A stretch of DNA of 64,000 bases from Aliiroseovarius sp. Z3 (GCF_029105185.1 NZ_JAFMZK010000004.1:248001-312000); one strand, 5' to 3'. Counted from the first letter of the stretch, positions 20,049 to 29,037 are shown. Notes: generated by a model from the letters alone, not told the origin. Translations and numbers: made by a program.

Positions 20049-20798
20049 ATGGTCGAAATCTGCCAATCACACCTGCCGATTCGCCCGTGGGAGAATGATC
20101 GCCTGTCGCGCCTTCCGGGATTGCAGCCCGTCGCGCCCGGGGAATGGCTGATGCAGGACGATGCTTACGCAGACCAAATGGCGCATCGGATTGCCTTGAT
20201 CCAGGATAAACCCGACATCGTTCACAAGCTGTGTGATACCGCGCGGCCCGCAGCGGATGAATTGCTGGCGACAGTTCTTGAAGAGCTTGCCACGATACAA
20301 GGCTTCGAGGTTTCCGAGGGGGCGGTGACTTGCCCGGATGGGCGCGTGGAGCAGATCGACCTTGATGCGCCGCTTCTGACCTGCGGGAAATTGGTTCAGG
20401 AAGATCTTGTCGTGATGCAGAAGCAGGGCGACGAGCATGTGTTGACCGCTGCCATTTTATGCTTTCCGGCCAGTTGGTCGCTGGATGAGAAATTCATGAA
20501 GCCGCTGATCCGCATTCACGAACCGGTCGCGAGCTACACACCAGACATCGCGAAGCGCGTGCAGCGTCTTTTTGATGGTATTCAGGTTGGACGACCAATG
20601 TGGCGCGCAAACTGCCTTACCTATGATGATCCGGAACTGCACCAACCCCGGCGCGAGGGGGAACGGCGTGAAACATCGGAGCATGGCCCGAAATGGATCA
20701 GGGTTGAGCGTCAGGGCATGCGGCGTCTGCCGGTCACCAATGCAGTGGTTTTCTCGATCCATACCTATGTGGTGCGCCAGTCGGTTGGTGATTCTTGA
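20049..20798 (+). CDS. DUF3445 / heme-dependent oxidative N-demethylase-like protein
   Basis: A 249-residue protein starting at 20049 (MVEICQSHLPIRPWEN). The segments RIHEPVASYTPDIAKRVQRL, RANCLTYDDPELHQP and RLPVTNAVVFSIHTYVV match DUF3445, a family that includes the heme-dependent dimethylamine monooxygenase subunit. Its catalytic partners are not adjacent, so a role in methylamine breakdown cannot be claimed here. Many Rhodobacterales carry a lone DUF3445 gene. It follows the EEP-family gene by 68 bases on the same strand. Confidence 0.75.
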   Translation: MVEICQSHLPIRPWENDRLSRLPGLQPVAPGEWLMQDDAYADQMAHRIALIQDKPDIVHKLCDTARPAADELLATVLEELATIQGFEVSEGAVTCPDGRVEQIDLDAPLLTCGKLVQEDLVVMQKQGDEHVLTAAILCFPASWSLDEKFMKPLIRIHEPVASYTPDIAKRVQRLFDGIQVGRPMWRANCLTYDDPELHQPRREGERRETSEHGPKWIRVERQGMRRLPVTNAVVFSIHTYVVRQSVGDS

Positions 20799-21069
20799 GC
20801 CGTTTTCTGTTAAGATAATTGGCAAGACTTTGTTGCTGGTTGGGCGGTGCGATGGCGCTTGGCCGCTATTTGGTTATGCGGGCGTGGCCGATGCTATCAT
20901 TCGGTGTAAAGATTGGTCTTGTAGGCCGAATATTGCGCAAATTGGCTTGAAAAACAGGCGCTTTGGGTTATCGGTAGTGCGGGCTTTAATTGATGATCAA
21001 TATGATCAGTGTAAGCTATAGCCCATCGTGGCTTCTTTGATCGGTAACTTGGTATGAAAGGTAAAGAAT
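20799..21069. other. AT-richer intergenic region without a recognised gene
   Basis: About 270 bases between the DUF3445 gene and the small lipoprotein. It is richer in A+T than flanking genes (for example around 20920-21010) and has no coding pattern or RNA fold that I recognise. The lipoprotein promoter should lie near its right end. Confidence 0.5.
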
Positions 21070-21318
21070 ATGATCCGGACAGGTTTGGTGGTTTTGGGTG
21101 CGGCGGTCGTGCTGTCGGGCTGTGTGCGTTCCAGCTATGAAAGCACACCCGTTGAGGTGAACACAGCAAAGGGGAAGGTGACATGTCAGCTTTACACCCC
21201 TGAACGCGTGCAGTGGGACGAGGCTATTGCAAAGCCCGAAAGCATGAGCAAGCGGGAAGCCGACCGTATTTGCATCAACAAAGGCGCTGAACAGCTGAAA
21301 GCCTATCGCGCCCGATAA
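21070..21318 (+). CDS. Small hypothetical lipoprotein
   Basis: An 82-residue protein with a clear lipoprotein signal peptide (MIRTGLVVLGAAVVLSGC, lipobox LSGC) and a short mature domain with two cysteines (KVTCQLYTPER and DRICINKGAEQ) that could form a disulfide. AAAGG lies upstream of the ATG. I do not recognise the family. It is isolated between the AT-rich gap and the convergent glnA. Confidence 0.7.
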   Translation: MIRTGLVVLGAAVVLSGCVRSSYESTPVEVNTAKGKVTCQLYTPERVQWDEAIAKPESMSKREADRICINKGAEQLKAYRAR

Positions 21319-21394
21319 ACGCGACGTCGGGGCGTGCTGGCGCAAAGTGCGCTGCCATGGCTATCAGGTCGCACGAAGACCAAAAGACAAAAGA

Positions 21395-21420
21395 AAAGGG
21401 CGCCGGTTTCGGCGCCCTTT
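21395..21420 (-). terminator. Intrinsic terminator of glnA
   Basis: AAAGGGCGCC (21395-21404) pairs perfectly with GGCGCCCTTT (21411-21420) around a six-base loop. On the minus strand it is followed by TTCTTTTG, 20 bases after the glnA stop; it may also serve the convergent lipoprotein gene. Confidence 0.85.
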
Positions 21421-21439
21421 CTTGTGTTCGCAGCTTGTA

Positions 21440-22846
21440 TCAGCAGCTGTAGTAGAGCTGATACTCGATGGGGTGCGGTGTGTGCTCGTAGGCATAAACC
21501 TCTTCCCATTTCAAAGCCAGATACCCTTCGATCTGATCCTTGGTGAATACGTCACCTGCCAGCAGGAAGTCGTGGTCCGCTTTCAGGCAGTCGAGTGCTT
21601 CACGCAGGGACGCACAAACCGTGTCGATGCCTTCCAGTTCCTCTGCGGGCAAATCATACAGGTTTTTGTCCTGGGCGGGGCCGGGGTCGATCTTGTTCTT
21701 GATGCCGTCAAGCCCGGCCATTAGAAGGGCGGCGAAACACAGATAGGGGTTCGCGGACGGATCGGGGAAACGGGCCTCGACGCGCTTGGCTTTCGGGCTT
21801 TCGGTCCACGGAATACGCACGCAGCCCGACCGGTTGCGGGCCGAATAGGCGCGCAGAACGGGCGCTTCAAAGCCGGGGATCAGGCGTTTGTAGCTGTTGG
21901 TCGACGGGTTGGTGAAAGCATTCAGCGTTTTTGCGTGTTTCAGGATGCCGCCAATGAACCAGATCGCTTCCTGGCTGAGATCGGCATATTTGTCGCCCGC
22001 AAACAGCGGCTTGCCGTCTTTCCAGATCGACATGTTCACGTGCATCCCGGTGCCGTTGTCGCCTGCGATGGGCTTCGGCATGAAGGTTGCCGTCTTGCCG
22101 TAAGCATGTGCCACGTTGTGGATGACATACTTGTATTTCTGAAGCTCGTCCGCCTGCTTGGTCAGGCTGTCGAAGATCAGGCCCAGCTCGTGCTGGCACG
22201 ACGCCACTTCGTGGTGATGCTTGTCTGTTTTCATGCCAAGCTGCTTCATCGTGGTCAGCATTTCCGACCGCAGATCTTGCGCATCGTCAATCGGGTTCAC
22301 GGGGAAGTAGCCGCCTTTGACGCCCGGACGATGGCCGGTGTTGCCCATCTCGTACTCGGTGTCCGTATTCCATGCGGCATCGATCGCATCCACCTCGAAC
22401 GAAACCTTGTTCATGGTGTTCGAGAAGCGCACGTCGTCAAACAGGAAGAATTCGGCCTCGGGGCCCATATAAGCGACGTCACCGATACCCGAAGACTTCA
22501 GGTATGCCTCGGCCTTTTCTGCGGTGCCGCGCGGATCACGGCCGTATTTCTCGCCCGTGTCGGGTTCGACAATCGTGCAGTGCAGGCACAGGGTTTTTTC
22601 CGCATAGAACGGATCAATATAAGCGCTGTCGGTATCGGGCAGCAGTTTCATGTCCGAGTTTTCGATCGATTTCCAACCCGCGATGGACGAGCCGTCGAAC
22701 ATGAAGCCTTCTTCCAGGAAATCTTCGTCGACAAGGTCGCGATCTACGGTGACGTGCTGCAGCTTGCCACGGACATCGGTGAAACGGATGTCGACATAGG
22801 CAATATCTTCATCCTTGATCGTTGAGAGTACGTCTTTAACACTCAT
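21440..22846 (-). CDS. glnA: Glutamine synthetase, type I
   Basis: A 468-residue GSI enzyme. Motifs include the latch and Mg-binding MFDGSSIAGWKSIENSD, ATP-binding KPIAGDNGTGMHVNMS and the adenylylation loop KNLYDLPAEE, whose Tyr is the predicted adenylylation target. It condenses ammonia and glutamate. It sits 36 bases downstream of glnB in the usual glnBA operon of alphaproteobacteria. AAAGGA precedes the ATG. Post-translational control by GlnE and the PII proteins is known for this family. Confidence 0.98.
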   Translation of the reverse strand: MSVKDVLSTIKDEDIAYVDIRFTDVRGKLQHVTVDRDLVDEDFLEEGFMFDGSSIAGWKSIENSDMKLLPDTDSAYIDPFYAEKTLCLHCTIVEPDTGEKYGRDPRGTAEKAEAYLKSSGIGDVAYMGPEAEFFLFDDVRFSNTMNKVSFEVDAIDAAWNTDTEYEMGNTGHRPGVKGGYFPVNPIDDAQDLRSEMLTTMKQLGMKTDKHHHEVASCQHELGLIFDSLTKQADELQKYKYVIHNVAHAYGKTATFMPKPIAGDNGTGMHVNMSIWKDGKPLFAGDKYADLSQEAIWFIGGILKHAKTLNAFTNPSTNSYKRLIPGFEAPVLRAYSARNRSGCVRIPWTESPKAKRVEARFPDPSANPYLCFAALLMAGLDGIKNKIDPGPAQDKNLYDLPAEELEGIDTVCASLREALDCLKADHDFLLAGDVFTKDQIEGYLALKWEEVYAYEHTPHPIEYQLYYSC

Positions 22847-22882
22847 GGTTTTTCCTTTGGTTCGTATCTTATCGAGATTGGA

Positions 22883-23356
<474 letters not shown>

Positions 23357-23388
23357 TTAAGAATTGAGCAGATGGCAAAAGGTGACCC

Positions 23389-24120
23389 ATGACGGAACTA
23401 CTGACAGCGGCCCAAATGCGAGCGATCGAGCAAGCGGCTATCGACTCAGGCGAGGTCACCGGGCTGGAGCTGATGGAGCGCGCAGGGAGGGGCGTGGTCG
23501 AGGCCATTTTCGAGGAATGGCCGGAGTTGGCGGGCGTGGGCCGAGGGGCCAGCCCCTCGGGCTCCCCGGGATATTTGGGGCCAGAAGAAACGACGAAGGC
23601 GTTCAAGGCTGTGGTGCTGTGCGGCCCGGGGAACAATGGTGGCGACGGGTTCGTCGTCGCGCGGCTGTTGAAAGAGCGGGGCTGGAAGGTGGAGGTGTTC
23701 CTGTATGGGGATGCTGAAAAGCTGCCCTCGGACGCGCGGGTGAATTATGAGCGGTGGGGGGAGTTGGGGGCGGTCAGTGCTTGGGATGACGATCGAGTCG
23801 GTGAAGTTGTGTCGAACGCACCCGTCTCCCTTGTTGTTGACGCACTTTTTGGTACCGGCCTAACACGCGCACTTTCGTCAGACCTTCGTTCCGTGTGGAA
23901 GGCTTTCATGATTTCCGTTTGGGCGGATGACGACGTGCATTTTGTTGCCGTCGACATTCCAAGTGGTGTGTGTTCGGACAGTGGCGCCGAACTTGGCCAA
24001 ATCGCTTGGGCAGCCAATCTCACGGTGACATTTCACACAATGAAGCAGGGGCATATGCTTGGGAGCGGGCCAGAGCTGTGTGGTAAAGTCGTTGTCAAAA
24101 GTATCGGATTGGAACGGTGA
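23389..24120 (+). CDS. nnrE: NAD(P)H-hydrate epimerase (N-terminal part of split Nnr)
   Basis: A 243-residue YjeF_N domain, with MTELLTAAQMRAIEQAAI at the start and the active-site region CGPGNNGGDGFVVARLL. It epimerises damaged NAD(P)H hydrates. In most bacteria this domain is fused to the dehydratase; here a TGA ends it and the dehydratase frame opens with an overlapping GTG (GTGA). Residues about 52-67 (RGASPSGSPGYLGPEE) are encoded by a palindromic repeat inserted in frame. The segment from about 23800 to 24110 has softer GC and different codon use than the start of the gene, suggesting mosaic origin. Confidence 0.85.
   Translation: MTELLTAAQMRAIEQAAIDSGEVTGLELMERAGRGVVEAIFEEWPELAGVGRGASPSGSPGYLGPEETTKAFKAVVLCGPGNNGGDGFVVARLLKERGWKVEVFLYGDAEKLPSDARVNYERWGELGAVSAWDDDRVGEVVSNAPVSLVVDALFGTGLTRALSSDLRSVWKAFMISVWADDDVHFVAVDIPSGVCSDSGAELGQIAWAANLTVTFHTMKQGHMLGSGPELCGKVVVKSIGLER
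23543..23591 (+). repeat. Dispersed palindromic repeat inside nnrE (copy A)
   Basis: It contains a GGGGC-cca-type hairpin (GAGGGGCCAGCCCCTC) followed by CCCGGGATATTT and GGGCCAGAAGAAAC. The same arrangement recurs in the opposite orientation at 62603-62660. Here it is translated in frame as part of the epimerase. Confidence 0.75.
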
Positions 24121-25082
24121 CGAGTCGGCCCCCGAACTCTAAGGGCAGTCCCCGGCCCCGGGTGGGGATAAAATCCCCGCCCGGGGGGGCGGCCGGGGAC
24201 CGCCCGGCGGTGCCGCCGGGCGAGATCGTCAAATTGGTCGAACGTCCCAGTTGGATAGGCAAACAGGGCAACAACCACAAATTCTCCCACGGTCACGCCC
24301 TTATCCTCTCTGGCCCGTCCGGCAAAGGCGGCGCCGCGCGGTTGTCGGCCCGTGGGGCGCTGCGGATCGGGGCAGGGCTTGTCACTGTCGCCCCGACACC
24401 CGGTGCGCTGCAAGAAAACGCAGCGCGGTTGGAGGCTATTATGTTGTCTCCGGTGGGGGATGCGCGGACGTTGCAGGCGGTGCTTTCGGATGAACGGTTG
24501 AATGCGCTCTGTCTTGGCCCCGGATTGGGCGTCGAGCGCGCGCGGGACTTGGTGCCGATCGCATTGGCTGCCAAGCGGGCGACGGTTCTGGATGCGGATG
24601 CGTTGACGGCGTTCAAGGACGATCCGTTCGTGCTGTTTGATATGCTGCATGACACCTGCGTGCTGACCCCGCATGCAGGCGAATTCGCGCGGCTGTTCCC
24701 TGACATTGCCGAGAAGCTGAACGCCCCCGCCACCAAAGGTCCGGCCTATTCCAAGGTGGACGCAACCCGAGAAGCCGCTGCGCGGGCGGGTTGTGTCGTG
24801 CTGTTCAAAGGCCCGGATACGGTGATCGCTGCGCCGAGTGGGCGATGCTCGGTCAATTCGGCGGCTTATGATCGGTCCGCACCCTGGTTGGCCACCGCCG
24901 GATCGGGCGACGTGCTGGCGGGCTTCATTACCGGACTGATGGCACGTGGGTTCGACCCGATGCAGGCGGCGGAATCGGCGGCGTGGCTGCATGTGGAATG
25001 CGCGTTGGAATTTGGTCCCGGCCTGATTGCCGAAGACCTGCCCGAGATGTTGCCGCAGGTGTTTCGTAAACTGGGTGTCTAG
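24117..25082 (+). CDS. nnrD: ADP/ATP-dependent NAD(P)H-hydrate dehydratase (C-terminal part of split Nnr)
   Basis: A 321-residue YjeF_C/carbohydrate-kinase-like domain. Family motifs are GHALILSGPSGKGGAARLS, LCLGPGLGVE, LTPHAGEFARL and ATAGSGDVLAGFITGLMA. The enzyme dehydrates NAD(P)H hydrate back to NAD(P)H. It opens with GTG overlapping the nnrE stop by four bases. The first 35 or so codons read through two strong palindromes and encode a Gly/Pro/Arg-rich linker without homology, so the functional domain begins near residue 45 (GKQGNNHKFSHG). Whether it is made as a separate coupled protein or via frameshift is open. Confidence 0.88.
   Translation: MTSRPPNSKGSPRPRVGIKSPPGGAAGDRPAVPPGEIVKLVERPSWIGKQGNNHKFSHGHALILSGPSGKGGAARLSARGALRIGAGLVTVAPTPGALQENAARLEAIMLSPVGDARTLQAVLSDERLNALCLGPGLGVERARDLVPIALAAKRATVLDADALTAFKDDPFVLFDMLHDTCVLTPHAGEFARLFPDIAEKLNAPATKGPAYSKVDATREAAARAGCVVLFKGPDTVIAAPSGRCSVNSAAYDRSAPWLATAGSGDVLAGFITGLMARGFDPMQAAESAAWLHVECALEFGPGLIAEDLPEMLPQVFRKLGV
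24148..24222. repeat. Double palindrome at the nnrE-nnrD junction
   Basis: Hairpin 1: GTCCCCGGCC (24148-24157) pairs with GGCCGGGGAC (24191-24200), and inside it CCGGGTGGGGAT (24158-24169) pairs with ATCCCCGCCCGG (24173-24184) with one G-T wobble. Hairpin 2: CGCCCGGCGG (24201-24210) pairs perfectly with CCGCCGGGCG (24213-24222). This is a REP-like unit lying exactly in the interdomain linker. Confidence 0.8.
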
Positions 25083-25582
25083 AAGCTGTGCTGCTTTTGC
25101 GCTGCCCCGAGCATTTGTAATCCGCCTGCGCGAAACAGGGCAGGCGTCTCGAAATGCAACTGGAACAGCGGAAGGTCGGCGTCCAGCTTCATGTGCCGGA
25201 TCAGTTCTCCGTCAACCATCGCACAGACTGGCACCAGCGCCTGATTGCGCCTGAACATGGCGCGGGCCAGCCAACCCGAAACCTGTATGATCTGTTGCGA
25301 TGCGAGGATCAGAGGGCTTTTTCGTCCGCCCCTTCGTCCTTCGATGAGCGCGTCGGGAGATATTCGACACAAATCTCGTGCCGGGGCGACAGCCACCGTG
25401 ATCGCCGATATGCGCATGCTTCCGCCGTCAGCGGTGACGATGCGATCGCCAGCGGCAAGTGTTTCAATCAATCGGTTGCCGTGATGGGTCTGAATCACTG
25501 CGCCGGGGCCAAGGCCTGCGGTTGGGGGCGTGCTGCGCACATCTCCAGCCACCACGCCGCCCGGATAGGGGTTGGGTGCCAT
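25079..25582 (-). CDS. Hint-domain protein lacking the nucleophilic cysteine
   Basis: A 167-residue protein (start at 25582 with AGGA upstream; an alternative ATG at 25663 adds a hydrophobic MILSVALLAC leader). The segment GLGPGAVIQTHHGNRLIETL followed by AAGDRIVTADGG matches the Hint fold of inteins and Hedgehog proteins, a family common in Rhodobacterales. The first-position cysteine of the usual CFTPGT-like motif is replaced by glycine, so autoprocessing should not occur. Later segments (SPLILASQQIIQVSGW, EVDGELIRHM-like VDGELIRH) also fit. It is convergent with nnrD, overlapping it by four bases. Function unknown. Confidence 0.75.
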   Translation of the reverse strand: MAPNPYPGGVVAGDVRSTPPTAGLGPGAVIQTHHGNRLIETLAAGDRIVTADGGSMRISAITVAVAPARDLCRISPDALIEGRRGGRKSPLILASQQIIQVSGWLARAMFRRNQALVPVCAMVDGELIRHMKLDADLPLFQLHFETPALFRAGGLQMLGAAQKQHSF

Positions 25583-25850
25583 TAACGTCCTGCCTTCGTC
25601 TGTGGCCCGGTTTCCGGGCTCTGCTTGTTGTCCGCACGCTAGCAGGGCCACTGACAAAATCACGTGATTTCTGACCTTTGCTGATGGGTCCGGGTCGATC
25701 CTTGGTGCCCTGTGACCATTTCAACGCGTTTTGCTGCCGATCAGGAGGCTTTGGGCGCGTTTTTCCTCTCGCATCCCGCCTATACTGGTGTTAGAAGGGC
25801 GCGAATTTGGGCGGCCCCTGCGAAACCAGTGCGGGCTGCCCACGGTTTTT

Positions 25851-25935
25851 GCGGGTGTGGCGAAATTGGTAGACGCACCAGATTTAGGTTCTGGCGCCGC
25901 GAGGCGTGGGGGTTCAAGTCCCTCCACCCGCACCA
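25851..25935 (+). tRNA. tRNA-Leu (anticodon UAG)
   Basis: Acceptor stem GCGGGTG/CACCCGC with an encoded CCA end, D-arm with AATTGGTAGAC, anticodon stem CCAGA/TCTGG around loop TTTAGGT (anticodon TAG), a long variable arm, and the T-arm GGTTCAAGTCC. The long variable arm and TAG anticodon identify a class II leucine tRNA. A TATACT element at 25781-25786 may be its -10 box. It lies 21 bases before tig. Confidence 0.97.
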
Positions 25936-25956
25936 AAGACGGAAAAGGACGAGACG

Positions 25957-27288
25957 ATGCAGGTCACCGAGACCCTGAATGAAGGTCTGAAACGCGGGTA
26001 CAAGATTGTGGTTCCGGCCGCTGATCTGGACGCAAAAGTCAACGAAAAGCTGGTCGAAGCGCAGCCCGAAGTCGAAATGAAAGGCTTCCGCAAGGGGAAA
26101 GTGCCGATGGCCCTGCTGAAAAAGCAGTTCGGTCAGCGCCTGATGGGCGAAGCCATGCAGGAAGCTGTCGATGGCGCCATGAACAAGCATTTCGAAGACA
26201 GCGGCGATCGCCCTGCGATGCAGCCCGATGTGAAGATGACCAATGAAGATTGGAAAGAAGGCGACGACGTCGAGATCGAGATGAGCTATGAAGCTCTGCC
26301 CGAGATCCCGGAAGTCGACCTGAAAGGCATCAAGCTGCAGAAACTGGTTGTGAAAGCCGCTGATGCGGATATCGGTGAAGCGCTGGGCAGCCTGGCTGAG
26401 ACCGCGCAAGACTTCAAAGACCGCAAGAAAGGCTCGAAAGCCAAAGATGGCGATCAGGTTGTGATCGACTTCCTGGGCAAGGTCGACGGCGAAGCTTTTG
26501 ACGGTGGTGCGGCGGAAGATTACCCGCTCGTGCTGGGATCGGGGTCATTCATTCCGGGCTTTGAAGAGCAATTGGTTGGTGCGAAGGCTGGCGATGACGT
26601 CGAAGTCAAAGTCTCTTTCCCCGCTGAGTATGGTGCAGAGAACCTTGCTGGCAAGGACGCTGTGTTTGAGTGCAAAGTTAAAGAAGTCAAAGAGCCTGTT
26701 GCCGCTGAGATCAACGACGAGCTGGCCAAGAAATTTGGTGCAGAAGATCTGGACGGTCTGAAAGCACAAGTGAGCGAACGTCTTGAGGCCGAATTCTCGG
26801 GTGCCGCACGCGCCGTGATGAAGCGCGGTCTGCTGGACGAGTTGGACAAACTGGTCGATTTCGACGTGCCGCCGTCGCTCTTGGATGCCGAGGCCAAGCA
26901 AATCGCTCACCAGCTGTGGCACGAAGAAAACCCAGAGGTGGAAGGCCACGACCACCCTGAAGTTGAGCCGACGGACGAGCACATCAAGCTGGCAGGTCGC
27001 CGGGTGCGCCTTGGGCTGCTGTTGGCCGAGCTGGGTCAGAAAGCCGAGATCGAGGTTTCAGATGCCGAGATGACCCAGGCGGTGATGAACCAAGCGCGTC
27101 AATATCCGGGCCAGGAACGTCAGTTCTTTGAATTTGTTCAGCAAAATCCGCAAATGCGGCAGCAGATCCAAGCGCCCTTGTTTGAAGACAAAGTCATCGA
27201 CTATGTATTCGAGCTGGCCAAAGTGTCCGAGAAAGAAGTGTCCAAAGACGACCTGCAAAAGGCCGTTGAGGCGCTGGAAGACGAATAA
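25957..27288 (+). CDS. tig: Trigger factor
   Basis: A 443-residue ribosome-associated chaperone. The N-terminal ribosome-binding domain contains [17 protein letters not shown] (signature GFRxGKxP, about residues 43-50), the central FKBP-type prolyl isomerase domain contains [20 protein letters not shown] and [13 protein letters not shown], and the C-terminal domain is helical. Start is at 25957 with AAAGGA upstream; the frame extends into the tRNA, which is not coding. It folds nascent chains at the ribosome exit. A strong terminator follows. Confidence 0.97.
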   Translation: MQVTETLNEGLKRGYKIVVPAADLDAKVNEKLVEAQPEVEMKGFRKGKVPMALLKKQFGQRLMGEAMQEAVDGAMNKHFEDSGDRPAMQPDVKMTNEDWKEGDDVEIEMSYEALPEIPEVDLKGIKLQKLVVKAADADIGEALGSLAETAQDFKDRKKGSKAKDGDQVVIDFLGKVDGEAFDGGAAEDYPLVLGSGSFIPGFEEQLVGAKAGDDVEVKVSFPAEYGAENLAGKDAVFECKVKEVKEPVAAEINDELAKKFGAEDLDGLKAQVSERLEAEFSGAARAVMKRGLLDELDKLVDFDVPPSLLDAEAKQIAHQLWHEENPEVEGHDHPEVEPTDEHIKLAGRRVRLGLLLAELGQKAEIEVSDAEMTQAVMNQARQYPGQERQFFEFVQQNPQMRQQIQAPLFEDKVIDYVFELAKVSEKEVSKDDLQKAVEALEDE

Positions 27289-27311
27289 CATCGGTCATAC
27301 CGACCAATGTC

Positions 27312-27340
27312 AAAGGCCGCCTGATTGGGCGGCCTTTTTT
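27312..27340 (+). terminator. Intrinsic terminator of tig
   Basis: AAGGCCGCC (27313-27321) pairs with GGCGGCCTT (27328-27336) and runs into a T-tract, 24 bases after the tig stop. Confidence 0.9.
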
Positions 27341-27355
27341 ATTGGCGCCTGGTCA

Positions 27356-27850
27356 TCAACCGGGTCGCAGACCGGTTTCAACCAAAAGGCCCTGCCGTTT
27401 GGCCTCGTAATAATACCCACGGGCATACCACTTCATCGCGCCTTCAATGCTGCCGCCTGACACGATATAGGCGCCGCGCAGATATTTGCCCGCGTATTTC
27501 AGGTTCACATCGGGGTCCAGAAGTTCCTTGGCGGGGCCACGGTGCCCCATGGTGCGCGCCGTTTGCGGTAAGATCTGCAACAGCCCCCAATATGGTCCGT
27601 TGCGCGCCCATGGCCGGTGTGTGCTTTCGCGAACCGCCTGACGATGCACCAGTTCGCGCGGGATCTGATAATGGTCCGCCCATTTGTTGATCAGCGCACG
27701 CAGCTCGGGTGTTTCGTTCGGATAGAGCGGCGGGTTGAAATCCCCACCTGCATGGCGTCGCGGTTTTTGCGACCGATCACGACCAAAGCAGCCCGACAGG
27801 GCAAGGGCGGACAATGAAGCAACAAAAAAACGACGAGTGAGATGGGTCAT
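27356..27850 (-). CDS. Lytic transglycosylase (SLT-type) lipoprotein
   Basis: A 164-residue protein with an RR-containing leader and lipobox LSGC (RRFFVASLSALALSGC). The compact catalytic domain contains AVRESTHRPWARNGPYWG, whose Glu is the predicted acid catalyst, then LLQILPQTARTMG and NLKYAGKYLRGAY, typical of SLT/lysozyme-like muramidases. It cleaves peptidoglycan to anhydromuropeptides. It is short for the family and monocistronic, convergent with tig. Confidence 0.88.
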   Translation of the reverse strand: MTHLTRRFFVASLSALALSGCFGRDRSQKPRRHAGGDFNPPLYPNETPELRALINKWADHYQIPRELVHRQAVRESTHRPWARNGPYWGLLQILPQTARTMGHRGPAKELLDPDVNLKYAGKYLRGAYIVSGGSIEGAMKWYARGYYYEAKRQGLLVETGLRPG

Positions 27851-28096
27851 ACCGCAGACTATATTGCGGGTAAGGTTGGGTGAATAGTCGTATATGTCAG
27901 CGTCGGCGATGCCACGCTTAACAATTGGTCGCGCAAGTTGTCGCGCTTGGCTTTCGCGAATGAAAGCTCACTGCCACAGCTTTGTTGATGTGAGAGAAAG
28001 TGGAACGTCCCTGAACGATCTGCTGGCAGATTTACGTCAATCGCTTGAGCGAAGAGTAGGGATCGCACCGCCGGGAATGCCCCATCGTGGATGCAA
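27851..28096. other. Intergenic region, no gene recognised
   Basis: Between the lytic transglycosylase start and the rplI terminator. It should hold the transglycosylase promoter. Short open frames exist on both strands but none has a ribosome-binding site, conserved motif or coding pattern that I can support. Confidence 0.4.
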
Positions 28097-28125
28097 AAAA
28101 GCCGCCCCGAAAGGGAGCGGCTTTT
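28097..28125 (-). terminator. Intrinsic terminator of the rpsF-rpsR-rplI operon
   Basis: AAAAGCCGC pairs with GCGGCTTTT, with three more G-C pairs inside and a four-base loop; the minus-strand product ends in TTTTTTGC. It lies 24 bases after the rplI stop. Confidence 0.88.
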
Positions 28126-28148
28126 GTTCGTGGTGTGGAAGAAAGACC

Positions 28149-28778
28149 TTAGTCCTCGTCCGAAGCCTCGTCAGCGGTGGCTTCTTCTTCGACGGCTTCT
28201 GCCAGCTCGTCGTCTTCCGATGCGGCTGCACCGATGTCGTCAAACAGCTCGGCGATCTCGAAATCGGCTTCAGCTTCTGCTTCAGCGGCCAGTTCCTGGA
28301 TCGATTTGCCCGACGCTTGCAGCTCGGCTTCTTCTTGCGAGCGTGCGACGTTCAGTTCGATCTCGATATCGACTTCGGGGTGCAGGATGACGTGAACAGC
28401 ATGCAGGCCCAGATCTTTGATCGGAGCTTTCAGGGCAACCTGTTTTTTGTCGATGGTGAAACCGGCTTCGGTTGCAACCTCTGCTGCGTCACGCGGGGTG
28501 ACCGAGCCATACAGGGCGCCAGCGTCCGATGCCGAACGAATCACGACGAATTGCTGTCCGTTGAGTTTCTCGGCCAGTGCTTCGGCTTCTTTCTTGGTCT
28601 CAAGGTTGCGCGCTTCAAGCTGCGCTTTCTGAGCTTCGAAAGATGCGATGTTGGCATCCGATGCGGACAGGGCTTTGCCTTGGGGGAGAAGGAAGTTGCG
28701 GGCGAAACCCGGCTTCACGTCAACGACGTCGCCCATTTGACCCAGCTTGGCCACACGTTCCAGAAGGATAACTTGCAT
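28149..28778 (-). CDS. rplI: 50S ribosomal protein L9 with acidic C-terminal extension
   Basis: The first 150 residues are standard L9: [20 protein letters not shown], the [13 protein letters not shown] signature and the [16 protein letters not shown] end. The protein then continues for about 55 residues of Glu/Asp/Ala-rich sequence ([20 protein letters not shown]), reaching 209 residues against about 150 usual. L9 binds 23S rRNA at the L1-stalk base. It is last in rpsF-rpsR-rplI, 12 bases after rpsR. Confidence 0.97.
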   Translation of the reverse strand: MQVILLERVAKLGQMGDVVDVKPGFARNFLLPQGKALSASDANIASFEAQKAQLEARNLETKKEAEALAEKLNGQQFVVIRSASDAGALYGSVTPRDAAEVATEAGFTIDKKQVALKAPIKDLGLHAVHVILHPEVDIEIELNVARSQEEAELQASGKSIQELAAEAEAEADFEIAELFDDIGAAASEDDELAEAVEEEATADEASDED

Positions 28779-28790
28779 AATCAGATCTCC

Positions 28791-29018
28791 TTACTTCACG
28801 GCATAGGGAAGCAGGGCGAGGAAGCGGGCGCGTTTGATGGCGCGCGACAGTTCGCGTTGCTTCTTGGCCGACACAGCGGTGATCCGCGAGGGAACGATCT
28901 TGCCACGCTCAGAGATGTAGCGCTGCAGAAGGCGTGTGTCTTTGTAGTCGATCTTCGGCGCATTGTCGCCCGAGAAGGGGCATACTTTGCGACGGCGGAA
29001 AAATGGTTTAGCTGCCAT
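28791..29018 (-). CDS. rpsR: 30S ribosomal protein S18
   Basis: A 75-residue protein with [20 protein letters not shown] and the S18 signature [20 protein letters not shown] plus [21 protein letters not shown]18 binds S6 on the platform of the small subunit. Gene order rpsF-rpsR-rplI is conserved. Length is normal. Confidence 0.98.
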   Translation of the reverse strand: MAAKPFFRRRKVCPFSGDNAPKIDYKDTRLLQRYISERGKIVPSRITAVSAKKQRELSRAIKRARFLALLPYAVK

Positions 29019-29037
29019 GGTTTAGATCCTTTCGAAC

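Noticed and set aside
20799-21069. Possible small RNA or extra gene in the AT-rich gap
   Set aside because: No terminator hairpin, promoter pair or coding pattern strong enough to claim one.
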